Shown here: positions 14,544 through 23,150 of the stretch, in pieces
Layout of the letters: each line of letters opens with the position of its first letter
Numbering within the stretch: position 1 is the stretch's first letter
From: a virus
IMG/VR virus record: IMGVR_UViG_3300044627_006044
Coordinates: 1-39,502 of that record
DNA length: 39,502 nt
Reading direction: 5' to 3' (one strand)
Notes under the pieces: generated by a model
Seen by the model: only the letters and a program-made list of their open reading frames with translations
What the model was told of the DNA's origin: nothing
The model's database searches: none
Made by a program: the position numbers and the translations under genes

Positions 14544-15770
14544 TCACCCGACAGACGCTCGCGCTCGGTCACGTTCGTCTGGGCTCAGTTCGGCCCAAAC
14601 TTCGGCGACCAGTTGATCCAATTCGTCCCGCGGCCTGCCCAACCCATGGGGGGGCGGGCCGTAGAAATGCTGCACCACGTCGTCGATCTCCTGATCCAAC
14701 TCCAGCCGACCGTGCAGGTAGTTTTTGATCCGTTGACGCATTGAGCTGGGGTAGGTCGCGTGCTGGCCCACCGCCGCAAACCGGTGAGCCCACTCGAGCC
14801 ACGGCAGACACAGCACCTCCCGCCCCTCGCGGCGGTATTTGTCGTGAATGTAGCCCTCTTCGGCCCCGAACTCGGCAAAGTGTGGGTTGAACCCCAGCCA
14901 GTCGCGCCGGCGGCAGCCGAACAGGCCGAGCCCCTGCAGGGGAATGTCGAACGGGCCACCATCGGGGCCAATGTAGCGAACGTCTCGTGCCCAGATCCCG
15001 TACATCCCCTCCCGCCAGACCGGGTCTTGGTGGGTGGAAATCTGGCCGTTGTCGTACGACAGCGGCCCCTGCACCAGGCCATCGAAATCGGGAGAGTCGT
15101 CGAACCACTGGACTGTCCGGGCCAGCGACCCGGGAGCCAGCAACACGTGCGAGTCGATGCACAGCACAATCTCGCCGCGCGCCAATTGAAACACAGCATC
15201 CCGGGGGGCGGCGGTTCCCTGCCGTTCCGTGTACACCTCGTACCTCCCCCCTGGGAGCTGTGCCATCAGGTTGCGGATCCGCTGGCTCGGCGTCTCCCGC
15301 GACATTTGCGGTTCGCTCGGATCAATTGGTCCGTCGAGTTCGGGCCGGTTGTCGACGACCAGAATTTCGAGCTGTCCCGCCAGCTCGCGGTGGTACATTT
15401 CCAGGGCACGGCACGTGAAATACACGCCGTCGAAATCCCGCCACATGGCCATGCCGACGGTGATTTTGGGCGTGATTGGCAACCCCTCGTCCGGCCCCCA
15501 GTGCCCGTCGGGGCAGGCCTCAGTGGCCATCGCCAGTTTGTTGCGCAGCACGTTTTCGCTGCTGCTGATTTTGCAGCCGCAGCGCCGGCACCCCGACCCG
15601 TCAAACTGCTCGGTCGGGCATTGCTGGCAGATTGCCAACCGCCGTTCCAGCTCGTCGGGGTGGGTGACCCGGAAGCCGCTGGCCGCACTGCGCAGCACCG
15701 CCTTTGCGTAGTCTTTCGCACGCTGCAGCAACTCGGCGGGATGTGGAAATGACTGGGACATGCGGAACAT
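14544..15770 (-). CDS. Glycosyltransferase-like protein with N-terminal zinc ribbon
   Basis: A 408-aa protein. Residues about 46-66 carry a Cys cluster (CQQC, then CRRCGC), a probable zinc-binding module. A family-2 type GT-A domain starts near residue 100 (ITVGMAMWRDFDGVYFT, then LEILVVDNRPELDG), with AAPRDAVFQLARGEIVLCID and an SHV in place of the usual DxD. LQGLGLFGCRRRDWLGFNPH and GAEEGYIHDKYRREG match the later acceptor-side motifs (ED-like box). Two starts are possible (15770 or ATG 15761); neither has a strong Shine-Dalgarno. An AT-rich gap upstream suggests its own promoter. The substrate is unknown. Confidence 0.82.
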   Translation of the reverse strand: MFRMSQSFPHPAELLQRAKDYAKAVLRSAASGFRVTHPDELERRLAICQQCPTEQFDGSGCRRCGCKISSSENVLRNKLAMATEACPDGHWGPDEGLPITPKITVGMAMWRDFDGVYFTCRALEMYHRELAGQLEILVVDNRPELDGPIDPSEPQMSRETPSQRIRNLMAQLPGGRYEVYTERQGTAAPRDAVFQLARGEIVLCIDSHVLLAPGSLARTVQWFDDSPDFDGLVQGPLSYDNGQISTHQDPVWREGMYGIWARDVRYIGPDGGPFDIPLQGLGLFGCRRRDWLGFNPHFAEFGAEEGYIHDKYRREGREVLCLPWLEWAHRFAAVGQHATYPSSMRQRIKNYLHGRLELDQEIDDVVQHFYGPPPHGLGRPRDELDQLVAEVWAELSPDERDRARASVG

Positions 15771-15896
15771 GGTAGCCCGGTCATTTTAAAACACAACAGA
15801 TATCCGACGAGTTTTTCCAGAAATTTCAAAAGTTGTTGCAACCCCCGATTTCATGGGGAGATACGGCAACGCATCAACTGCCGGGGGGAGTCGAGA
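15771..15896 (-). promoter_or_regulatory. AT-rich gap, candidate leftward promoter
   Basis: The 126-bp gap is clearly AT-richer than anything nearby. On the minus strand TTGAAA (15829-15824) could serve as a -35 with a GATATC/TATCTG-like -10 around 15804-15797, and TTTTAAAAT lies closer to the gene. Spacing is not ideal, so the exact promoter is uncertain. It separates the tail module from the accessory region. Confidence 0.35.
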
Positions 15897-16835
15897 TCAG
15901 GGGGGGCCGGTCGTCGACGTGGTGCTGGTGGTGCTGGTCGTCGTGGTGCAGCTGGCCTGCACAGTGACAGTCAGGCTGGTGGGGACTCCACTGCACAGAT
16001 TGGAAGTTGATTCCAGCGTGAACGTCCCCCCGGTGTCGGGGTTGAAGTCGCTGGACATGTAATTCGCGGCGTCGCCGACATTCAGCCGGGCGAAATTGCA
16101 GCTGTCGGTGGCTCCCCACGGAGGGGTCGGGTAGGTAAGTCGCACTCGGGCACTGCTGTAAGTCAGGCCGCCAAAAATGCAGACCCCGTAGGTGATCGAC
16201 CCCTCCCAGTAACACACGGGAATGTATTGATCGCGATACCAGATTTTGCCGATCGAGCCGTTGAAGCTGTAATCGAACCCACGAAACAGCAGGCACCAGG
16301 TGCGATTCAAAGCGGTGCAAAAACTGTCGTTGGTCAGCGTGCAGGGGGTGTAGTTGGTGGACTGAATTCCCGACACCGTGACCCGCATGTCCGGGTGGTT
16401 CCCCGCACAGGGGCACGGGGGCAGCGTGGTGGTGGTCGTGGTGGTACACAGCGCGGCCAACGACTCAAGGCCCCAATACCGGGCGTTGTGTTGCGTGATC
16501 AGCGTCAGATTGTTGGCGGTGGCCCGGGAAAACCAATCGCTGAAAAACTCAGGGATCGGCATGGCGGTCATGTAGCGTGCGGTGGCAAACCGATACTGGT
16601 CGACCCCGACCTGGCTGCTGACCTGGGCGATCAACGCGGCATTGATTTCGACAAAAGTTGCCTGCTGGGTAAACACCTCGCAGGTGCGAACATCAAACCG
16701 TTGCTGCGACTCGACCGCAGGGTAAAACGCTCCCGCCGGCACGTGTCCCACCCACTGTGAAACATCCTGGGCGACCAGACTGTCGAGCCGGTCCGGATCG
16801 TGCTGCACCGCGTCCAACGCCTGGGTGAATTTCAC
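15897..16835 (-). CDS. Cys-rich structural protein with Thr tracts
   Basis: A 312-aa protein. The start is GTG 16835 in a GTGA overlap, reading MKFTQALDAVQ; the longer upstream frame is shadow. A helical N-terminal domain (1-130) leads into a poly-Thr linker at about 131-137, then a Cys-rich beta domain (PPCPCAGNHPD to about 290), and a C-terminal Thr/Ser tract at about 297-309. The tracts resemble glycosylated linkers of cell-surface proteins. It lies at the end of the tail operon, so a tail fibre or tip role is likely, with the Cys-rich domain as binding module. Confidence 0.72.
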   Translation of the reverse strand: MKFTQALDAVQHDPDRLDSLVAQDVSQWVGHVPAGAFYPAVESQQRFDVRTCEVFTQQATFVEINAALIAQVSSQVGVDQYRFATARYMTAMPIPEFFSDWFSRATANNLTLITQHNARYWGLESLAALCTTTTTTTLPPCPCAGNHPDMRVTVSGIQSTNYTPCTLTNDSFCTALNRTWCLLFRGFDYSFNGSIGKIWYRDQYIPVCYWEGSITYGVCIFGGLTYSSARVRLTYPTPPWGATDSCNFARLNVGDAANYMSSDFNPDTGGTFTLESTSNLCSGVPTSLTVTVQASCTTTTSTTSTTSTTGPP

Positions 16836-17404
16836 TGCAGCCAGACCTTCGGGGCGGGAGTCGTGGTGCTGGTGCTCGTGGTGCTGGTCGTGGTGGTGGT
16901 CGTCACCGACGATTGCGGGCAATTGGTGTACCGCGCGACAATCCACCACTGCCCGTTGATGTTCCAGGCCGCGACGATGTCGTGCACCGCCAACGCCTGC
17001 CGACCAGTGGCAAACAGCGGAAACACCGTGTCGTCTCGCTGGAGCACCTGCAGCGAGCGATAGACTCCCGTGTCCTCGGTGTTCAACGGGGGCGGCGTGG
17101 GATCAAACTGCACCTCGACCTGCACCCCAAAATACAGCCGCGACTGGCAGGGGGGCTGAGTGGTTGTCGTGGTACTGGTGGTGGTGGTGCTGGTCGTGGT
17201 CGTCGTCGAGCCGGGCGGCGACGTCGTACTGGTCGTGGTCGTGCTCGTCGTCGTGGTCCCGGTGGCGTCGGGCGTGATCCGGAAGAACGCAAACGGGGAG
17301 CGCTGAACCGAGGCGGGGCGAACTTCGCGGGCGATTTGCCGGTCCGCGGCCCGCGTGATCTCGAGGGGCTGGCCGAGCGCTGAGGCCTGCTCAAAGAACT
17401 TCAT
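16832..17404 (-). CDS. Tail-tip associated protein with Thr/Ser tracts
   Basis: A 190-aa protein, start ATG 17404 (ATGA). It begins MKFFEQASALGQPLEITRAA, has a Thr/Ser/Pro tract at residues 50-83, a compact central beta domain (SRLYFGVQVEVQFD to WWIVARYTNCP) and a second Thr tract at 168-184. It shares the MKF start and linker type with the next gene, so the two are probably paired adaptor and fibre modules. The DNA of the tracts is a near-repeat of GTN/CTG-like triplets and may vary by slippage. Confidence 0.7.
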   Translation of the reverse strand: MKFFEQASALGQPLEITRAADRQIAREVRPASVQRSPFAFFRITPDATGTTTTSTTTTSTTSPPGSTTTTTSTTTTSTTTTTQPPCQSRLYFGVQVEVQFDPTPPPLNTEDTGVYRSLQVLQRDDTVFPLFATGRQALAVHDIVAAWNINGQWWIVARYTNCPQSSVTTTTTTSTTSTSTTTPAPKVWLQ

Positions 17405-19668
17405 GCGAAATCCAACTCGGCCATCGAGGTTTCCAGCTCGGTGGTCTGCCGCGTCAGATCATAGCGGATCCCGGTGACGGGGGTATTGATCCCCTCGAGG
17501 GTGTACCGGCCGCCCACGCTTGTGATCAGCTGCCCCAACTGCACGGTCTCGACGACTCCGCGGAGGGCGAAAAACAGGGTCTGCCGTTCCGTTTGGTACC
17601 AGCGGGCGGCCGCTTGGGCGATCTCTGTGAGGCGACCGCGGTCATCGCGGACAAATCCGCCACTGCTCAGCTCGACCAGGCCTGCCGCCAGCCGGACCAC
17701 CGTATCCGGAACCACGTAATCCAGCCGGGCCTCGACCGGGATGTGCTGCACCCGCCAGGGGCGTCCATCGATGGGGGTCTCGCGAATGCGAATGCGGTGC
17801 TGCACCCGCCATGGGAGCCGCAGGCAGACGGTGGCCCGCACGTCGGCCCAGTCCAAACCCTGTTCCTTCGTCGGGTCGTTAAACGGTTCGATCGCCGCCA
17901 TGGCCGGGGCCCGTGACCGCGCCAGAAAATGCTGGGGCGCCCCGCTCACGTTGATTTCGACCGCCCCCCGATCTGGCAGCGGGCGCATGGTCGCCGACCA
18001 ACGCCGGCGTTGGCGTTCGTTGCTCGACTGCTCAGCCAGCCGTTCCAAGGCATCGTGCCGGATCGCCGAAGGGTTGCTGGCGTCGGTGACGGCGTACAGA
18101 AAGGGGGGCAGATATTGCCAGTCGGTTTCCTCGGGAAGTTCGTCCTCCCACGTGCGCGAGGCGATGCGGTCCCCGGTGTAGTCGCATCCGTCGACAAACG
18201 GGAGGAACGACTCAACGACCAGCCGACTGGGAGCATACGGAGGCAGCTGCTCTTTGTCGGAATAGGGCTGCAGCGGATCGGCCAGCGGTTCGGTGTCGCG
18301 GGCTGGTTTGCCGGTGTTCGGATCGTCGGGCCAGGGTGGATTGAACCAGTATTTGGTTGCCGAGGTGTTGGCCTTGGTGTAGTCCCAGACCAGCCCGTCC
18401 CAGTAGTCGTACAAGCGAAATCGGCGGAACACCGGCCGCAGCTCGTCGCGTTGTCGCCAGCGGGTGTTCCATTCGTACTGAGTCAGCCGGTACGCGCTGC
18501 TGTAGCCTGTGAGGTTCGCGGCGGCTTCTTTGTAGGACGTTTCCAGGGCGTCGGTCCAATCCGGACGGAACTGGAACGGGGCTCCCCGGCTGGCATCCGA
18601 TTGGCCAAACGCCAGTGTGCAGGTGCTGGTCGCGAAGTTTCCGATGGCGACGACCTCGTCGTAGGAGGTTGTCACTGACTCGACGATCCGGGCCTGCACG
18701 TCCAGCGCCGTCTCGAAATCGAGCTCGACCGGGTCGGCGTTGCCCGGCAAGATTTTCCCCTCGGGCAGCAGGATGTCATCGGCTCCGAACGAAAACGGCA
18801 CGATCGTCGCGCGGCCCCGGGGACCCGGCGTTTCCTCGTAGCGGATCGTGTAGCCCAGGCCCCGACGGACGGGGATCGCCTCGTCGAGCAACTGCTTCAG
18901 CGTGCGACCGTCGGTGCGAAGCACCGGCTCATACCAGGCCAGTCGGGTGTCGCCGGGCTCACCGTCGAGCACCCAGTCGCAGACCGGTTCGTCGTTGCCA
19001 TCGACCGGCGGGGTGAGTTTGAGCAACGCCCGGACAATGTCGTCCGCGGTCCATTTGGCCTCGCTGGTGACTGTGCGGCTGAGCCAGTAGGTGAGATTGG
19101 GGTTCCCGAGCTGCGGGTCGGCGGTGCGATTTCCCTGCCGGGTTGCCGTGCGGCGGTGGTACTGGTTGTACTCGGCTCCCTGTTCGAGCACCACGCGCTG
19201 TTCCGGGTAGGTCGCGTTTTGACTCGCGTCGACCTCGCAGGACATCACCACAGCCCGCTCGAGCAGCCGGGCCAGTCCGAACGCGGTGAACCGCTGGCGC
19301 CCCCGGGGGAGATCGGCGTTGGGTCCAGATCCGTGCGGAACGCTGTCGTCGATCTCGCAGATGCCGTACCAGGTGACGTCTGCGCCGTCGAGCGTGGTTT
19401 CCTCCAGCACCACCTTGACGTACGACCCGATCAGCGTCAGGGGCTCGTAGAGCTTGAATGCGGTGCCATCTTCGCGGGCGATCTCGCCGTAAATGTACGA
19501 GAGGTGGCACTCGTCGACCCCCGGGCAGGCCCGCAGCGCCAGGTCGTCGGCGTAGAGGTAGGGAACTTCCTCCCAATCGGCCCCCAGCGTGTCGGACCGG
19601 TAGACCCGCGAGCGGACGGCGTCGCGGATCTGAGATTTGGTCGTGTTGATCTGGGTGGCTGCGGGCAT
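17401..19668 (-). CDS. Large tail protein (tail-tip/baseplate hub candidate)
   Basis: A 755-aa protein starting at ATG 19668 in a TGATG junction with the previous gene. It follows the tape measure and a 141-aa protein, the position of the Tal/hub gene in siphophages. Early segments (LIGSYVKVVLEETTLDG, DVTWYGICEIDDS) fit hub-type beta domains; the C-terminal part (YTLEGINTPVTGIRYDLTRQ) resembles a late barrel strand set. No peptidoglycan hydrolase motif is seen. The assignment rests on position and size; sequence similarity is not certain. Confidence 0.7.
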   Translation of the reverse strand: MPAATQINTTKSQIRDAVRSRVYRSDTLGADWEEVPYLYADDLALRACPGVDECHLSYIYGEIAREDGTAFKLYEPLTLIGSYVKVVLEETTLDGADVTWYGICEIDDSVPHGSGPNADLPRGRQRFTAFGLARLLERAVVMSCEVDASQNATYPEQRVVLEQGAEYNQYHRRTATRQGNRTADPQLGNPNLTYWLSRTVTSEAKWTADDIVRALLKLTPPVDGNDEPVCDWVLDGEPGDTRLAWYEPVLRTDGRTLKQLLDEAIPVRRGLGYTIRYEETPGPRGRATIVPFSFGADDILLPEGKILPGNADPVELDFETALDVQARIVESVTTSYDEVVAIGNFATSTCTLAFGQSDASRGAPFQFRPDWTDALETSYKEAAANLTGYSSAYRLTQYEWNTRWRQRDELRPVFRRFRLYDYWDGLVWDYTKANTSATKYWFNPPWPDDPNTGKPARDTEPLADPLQPYSDKEQLPPYAPSRLVVESFLPFVDGCDYTGDRIASRTWEDELPEETDWQYLPPFLYAVTDASNPSAIRHDALERLAEQSSNERQRRRWSATMRPLPDRGAVEINVSGAPQHFLARSRAPAMAAIEPFNDPTKEQGLDWADVRATVCLRLPWRVQHRIRIRETPIDGRPWRVQHIPVEARLDYVVPDTVVRLAAGLVELSSGGFVRDDRGRLTEIAQAAARWYQTERQTLFFALRGVVETVQLGQLITSVGGRYTLEGINTPVTGIRYDLTRQTTELETSMAELDFA

Positions 19669-20093
19669 CAAGTGGGTTCCAGCATGGGCTGCAGGGTCCA
19701 CACCACCTCGACATAGGCGGTGGATCCCGAGACGGCCCCCCCGGCCCGGGCCAGCAGTCGGGCGGAGCGACTGACCACACAGTCGAGCACGGCGAACCGC
19801 ACGCCGAAGGTGGCCTGATAATCGACGTCCTGCCAGATCACGTTGACCACGGTGCCGATCAATGCCTGATAGGACAAGGTGGCGAGGGGAACCACCGCCA
19901 AGCTGGCGACGTCGACAAAGGCCCGCATGGAGAAGGGGTCAGAGCGTTTGCCGAGCCTGAGCACGGCAGTCCCGTCGACGCCGGGCCGGTTGATCACCTC
20001 GCACTGCTCGCGCGGCAACAGCGGCCCCCCCCGGGGATCGTCCACCCGGTGCAGCGTGATGAAGCCGTATTGGCCGACGTAGCTGTACCCCAT
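19668..20093 (-). CDS. Tail protein, possible distal tail (Dit-like) component
   Basis: A 141-aa protein from ATG 20093 (TGATG with the tape measure stop). GYSYVGQYGFITLHRVDDPR and VNVIWQDVDYQATFGVRFAV form a beta-rich fold. It lies between tape measure and the large tail protein, where siphophages encode Dit, but it is shorter than typical Dit proteins and may be only the N-terminal ring domain type. Confidence 0.62.
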   Translation of the reverse strand: MGYSYVGQYGFITLHRVDDPRGGPLLPREQCEVINRPGVDGTAVLRLGKRSDPFSMRAFVDVASLAVVPLATLSYQALIGTVVNVIWQDVDYQATFGVRFAVLDCVVSRSARLLARAGGAVSGSTAYVEVVWTLQPMLEPT

Positions 20094-21664
20094 CACTCAA
20101 CTCCTTCGGGGTTGCGGTTCGGGTTGCGGCGGACCTCGCGGGCGATTTCTTCGAGCGCCTCCAGCTGGCGTTGCTGCACGTCGGCAGCCGCGGCACCGGC
20201 GGGGCTGGTCCCCTCCCCTCCCGCGACCATGGCAGCCGCCGCGGGGATCGCAGCCCCGTCCGTCAGGCCCCCCATGGGGACTTCGCCCCGCAGCTCGAGG
20301 ATCCGCTGTTGCAGCAGCTCGGGGGGCAGGGTCGCCCCGCTGCGCTGCCACCAGGGGAGCTCCATCTGCGCCGGGTCGGTGTACACCTCGGCAATGTCCT
20401 CCAGGCTGCCCGCCCCCATGGTGTTTCGCAGGGTCGCCCGTTGGCGGCGGAATGTCAGCAGCCATTCGGGGATTCCTGCTTCCCGCTGCAGGCTCTCGGC
20501 GGCGGTGAGCATTTCCTCGAGGTCGGTGTTGCGCGTCAGCATCTGCTGTTCCTGCAGCAGTTGCGCGCGGGTGCGGGCGGCGGCCGGTCCAGCCGCCCGG
20601 ACCGCGACGTCTTGTTGAAATCCCGCCTCGTCTCCCTGCAGCGCCAGATATTCCTGCACCTTCGCCCGGTCTCGCAGCAGCCCCGACGCGGCGGCCATCG
20701 CCTCCTGGCCGAACAGGTCTTTCAGGACTCCGGCCTGCTCGGGTTTCGGGAGATTGTCGAGGGCTTTCGCCAACAGGTCGAGCACCTCCGCGGGCTTCTC
20801 CCCGATCGCGTCGACCTGATCGGCGTTCAGGCCCAGCCGGGCCAGGGCGTCCTCAGACGACTTGGTCCCCGATGCGGTTTGCAGGCGTTCCCAAAACAGC
20901 TTGAGCGCGGTGGCGGCGACGTCGGGCGTGGCCTTCTCGCGCATAACGGCAAACTGAGCCAACGCTTCCTGCCAGGGGACCGCTTGGCTGACCCCCTGCA
21001 CCTTGGGGGCCAGGGCCATCAGGTCCGGAGCCTGCAACGGAGTGCCCTTGAATGTCCGCTGCACGGCACGCGAGACGTCCTCCAGGCTGGCGGTGTCCTT
21101 TTCCTGTCCAGTGCCTGCCAGGAGGGCGGAGTACGACTGGGCGAGGAGCTTGATATCCTCGGGCCGGGCGTTCGTGGCCTGCATCGTCTGCAGCAGCCGT
21201 TCGAGGGCAGTGCCGGTCCCCTGCTCGACGTTAAACCCCTGCGAGACCAGTTCTTCCGCCCCCCGCGCGGCGGTCTGGTAGTCGACCCCGGTCCGCAGGG
21301 CGATCTGGGTGAGACGTTCTTGGGCCTGCTGTCCCTGCAGCGCGGTCAATCCCCCCTGCACCCGCAGCCGGCGGTTGAGTTCGTCGTATTTGAGGATCCC
21401 CTCATCCGCCCGCCGGTTGATTTCCTGTTGCGACTGCCAGACCTGATTGAGCACGGTCCCCAGACCGAGATAGCCGGCGGCCAACGTCCCCACGCTCGTG
21501 GCCCACTCCTCGACCGCCTGAGCCGCGGCCGTGGTTTCGTCGCGGGTCTTGCGGCTGAGGGCTTTGGTGGCGTTTTCGAGCCGCAGATACTTGGCCTCAA
21601 GACGCGCAATTGCCGCCTCGGCGGATTGTGAGTCGGCGAAAAACGCGGTTGTCACTTGTCCCAC
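20093..21664 (-). CDS. Tail tape measure protein
   Basis: A 523-aa protein. The long, mostly helical and Ala/Gln/Leu-rich sequence (IARLEAKYLRLENATKALS, VSQGFNVEQGTGTALERLLQ) with a TP901-type central region (APKVQGVSQAVPWQEALAQF, VLKDLFGQEAMAAASGLL) is characteristic. By the usual 1.5 angstrom per residue it would set a short tail near 80 nm. The start is a GTG, with another GTG nine bases on, so the N-terminus is uncertain by three residues. It follows tail tube and chaperone genes as expected. Confidence 0.85.
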   Translation of the reverse strand: MGQVTTAFFADSQSAEAAIARLEAKYLRLENATKALSRKTRDETTAAAQAVEEWATSVGTLAAGYLGLGTVLNQVWQSQQEINRRADEGILKYDELNRRLRVQGGLTALQGQQAQERLTQIALRTGVDYQTAARGAEELVSQGFNVEQGTGTALERLLQTMQATNARPEDIKLLAQSYSALLAGTGQEKDTASLEDVSRAVQRTFKGTPLQAPDLMALAPKVQGVSQAVPWQEALAQFAVMREKATPDVAATALKLFWERLQTASGTKSSEDALARLGLNADQVDAIGEKPAEVLDLLAKALDNLPKPEQAGVLKDLFGQEAMAAASGLLRDRAKVQEYLALQGDEAGFQQDVAVRAAGPAAARTRAQLLQEQQMLTRNTDLEEMLTAAESLQREAGIPEWLLTFRRQRATLRNTMGAGSLEDIAEVYTDPAQMELPWWQRSGATLPPELLQQRILELRGEVPMGGLTDGAAIPAAAAMVAGGEGTSPAGAAAADVQQRQLEALEEIAREVRRNPNRNPEGVE

Positions 21665-21689
21665 GGCAGGGCCTCAGAGCGGGAGGAAC

Positions 21690-22247
21690 TCAGGCGGACC
21701 GGCCGAGCAGGTAGACGTCGTAGGTGCAGGCCCCGCCGCTGGCCGTGAACCGCAGCAGGTGGTTGCTTGAGTCGGCGACCGCCCACGCGGGATCATTGGT
21801 CGAGGCGAGCAGCAGGATTCCCGACGGGGGGAGCGTGATCGCGGCGGTGTCGCTGGCGTTAAGGATCGAGTTCCAGGCGGCGGTGGTGTTGTTGTTCCCG
21901 ACCAGCAGGTTGCCGGCGGACGTCGACCGGTTGAACACCAGAATCCCGGCGATTTCGGCCACAGTCCACAACTGCCCCAGCGCGTCCCGCCCGGCCCCGG
22001 CTCCGCTGATGTCGAGCGACCCGAGGTCGTAGACGTCCAGGTCCTCGGTCGCGGCGGAGGTCAACGTCCGGCCGGTGCTTTGCCAGAACCGGTCGGCCTG
22101 TCCGGCCCCGGTGCCCGAGGCGCTGAATTGGATCGACTGGGCCGCCCCGTGCGAGGCGCTCGCAGAGACGACACCGTTGTCGGCGGTCGCCCCGACGGTG
22201 GCCCGCAGGATGGCCTGGGCGTTCATGGTCGAGAGTGTGCGGGGCAT
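21690..22247 (-). CDS. Minor structural protein, probably tail
   Basis: A 185-aa protein, rich in Ser, Thr, Ala and Gly with alternating strands (SIQFSASGTGAGQADRFWQS, NLLVGNNNTTAAWNSIL). Start ATG 22247 with AAAGG upstream, one base after the frameshift ORF stop (TGACATG). Lacking any enzymatic motif, and placed between tail chaperone and tape measure, it looks like an extra tail tube or decoration protein. Confidence 0.65.
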   Translation of the reverse strand: MPRTLSTMNAQAILRATVGATADNGVVSASASHGAAQSIQFSASGTGAGQADRFWQSTGRTLTSAATEDLDVYDLGSLDISGAGAGRDALGQLWTVAEIAGILVFNRSTSAGNLLVGNNNTTAAWNSILNASDTAAITLPPSGILLLASTNDPAWAVADSSNHLLRFTASGGACTYDVYLLGRSA

Positions 22248-22248
22248 G

Positions 22249-22434
22249 TCAGGCCTTTCGGTGGGGGAGAATCAGGGCCAGCGGCTGGGGATCGCTGCCG
22301 AAGCCGGTCGAAATCAGGTGCAGGTCAGCCCGCGAGGGGCGGTAGTCGGGGAGCAACCCGCGGGCGAACGCCCACAGCTCGCCCACCCGGGGATTCAGGC
22401 GGCCGCCGGGGCCGCCTCGGGAGGGTTTGCCCCC
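22249..22434 (-). CDS. -1 frame extension of tail chaperone (frameshift product)
   Basis: This stretch lies in the -1 frame relative to the 251-aa gene upstream and overlaps its end. Reading on after the C CCC CCG site gives GGKPSRGGPGGRLNPRVGEL, then WAFARGLLPDYRPSRADLHL and a stop at 22249. The part beyond the zero-frame stop reads as protein-like, not shadow. There is no ATG; a GTG at 22386 could start it alone. The most likely role is the extended chaperone, analogous to lambda GT. Confidence 0.5.
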   Translation of the reverse strand, partial: GGKPSRGGPGGRLNPRVGELWAFARGLLPDYRPSRADLHLISTGFGSDPQPLALILPHRKA

Positions 22435-23150
22435 GGGGGGACCTCCTCGGGTAGCGACCCGGCCAAGAGTTGCTCGACCAGTGGCCAATCGACGGCGGAT
22501 TGGAACACGAGCCGGAAGGAATCGGTGTCCAGCGGGGCCAGCAACTCCAGCTCGGCGTCGTCGACGCGGTAGTTGATCTGCAGGATCTGGCGGCAGAGGT
22601 CGTAGACCTCCTCCCACTCGGCACCCTGGGCCACCGTCAGCAGCTCCCAGACCCGGCCCGACATGTCCCAGACCGGCTCCCACTCCCGCCGCAGCCGCAT
22701 CTCCACCCGGCCATTCCGCCGCACGAGCGTCTGCGGCAACGCCGGGCGCAGGCCCCCGCGGCGAATGATCGGCACCCGCCAGACGTGTTCCCCAAGCGTC
22801 ACCTCGTGCCCTGGCAGGGCCCCCGGCCGCAGCAGGTCGGCAGGGGTGACCGGCTCGCCGTTGGCGACCCCCATCCAGAGCTGGTCGGTGAGGCGTGTCC
22901 ACGCTTGGCTCTCGGGGTGGTGCCCGATCCGCGACGGCAGCCGACCCGTGGGAGGGATCGCCCCCAACAGCAGGCCGTTCATTCCGTCTGGCCCCCGCCC
23001 CACGATGTTGCGCAGGGCCAGCCGGTCCCGCAGCTCGGCCCGTCCGTCCAGGCAGTCGGCCAGGCGATCGCCCAGGCCCACATCCCGCAGCAGGTCGGCC
23101 GACAGATGGTCGGCGGTGAACCCGGGGAGGAAATACAGGGGACAGGCCAT
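22395..23150 (-). CDS. Probable tail assembly chaperone (zero-frame product)
   Basis: A 251-aa protein from ATG 23150 (TGATG). MACPLYFLPGFTADHLSADL opens the protein; the C-terminal part WEEVYDLCRQILQINYRVDD is helical and ends in a Pro/Ala tail (AAPAAA). It sits between tail tube and tape measure, the fixed place for the chaperone, and contains a slippery site near its end. It is longer than lambda gpG (140 aa), so it may be a fusion of the chaperone with an additional N-terminal tail domain. Confidence 0.6.
   Translation of the reverse strand: MACPLYFLPGFTADHLSADLLRDVGLGDRLADCLDGRAELRDRLALRNIVGRGPDGMNGLLLGAIPPTGRLPSRIGHHPESQAWTRLTDQLWMGVANGEPVTPADLLRPGALPGHEVTLGEHVWRVPIIRRGGLRPALPQTLVRRNGRVEMRLRREWEPVWDMSGRVWELLTVAQGAEWEEVYDLCRQILQINYRVDDAELELLAPLDTDSFRLVFQSAVDWPLVEQLLAGSLPEEVPPGANPPEAAPAAA
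22398..22440 (-). promoter_or_regulatory. Programmed -1 frameshift signal
   Basis: The heptamer C CCC CCG (22440-22434, zero-frame codons GTC CCC CCG) fits X XXY YYZ. Seventeen bases on, at 22416-22398, is a perfect 7-bp stem (GGCGGCC/GGCCGCC) with loop CCGGC. The frame entered is open to 22249. The spacer is longer than usual for frameshift stimulators. Confidence 0.5.

Noticed and set aside
14264-14572. N-terminal extension of the ParB-like frame
   Set aside because: It would translate through the tRNA-like sequence and hairpin, and its residues are Arg/Pro-rich shadow sequence.
16850-17260. Tandem repeat or CRISPR-like array suggested by GTGGTGGTCGTG runs
   Set aside because: The runs are Thr codon tracts in coding frame; no spacer-repeat periodicity is present.
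20171-21631. 486-codon plus-strand frame
   Set aside because: Antisense to the tape measure gene; composition is His/Gly/Arg-rich and lacks motifs.
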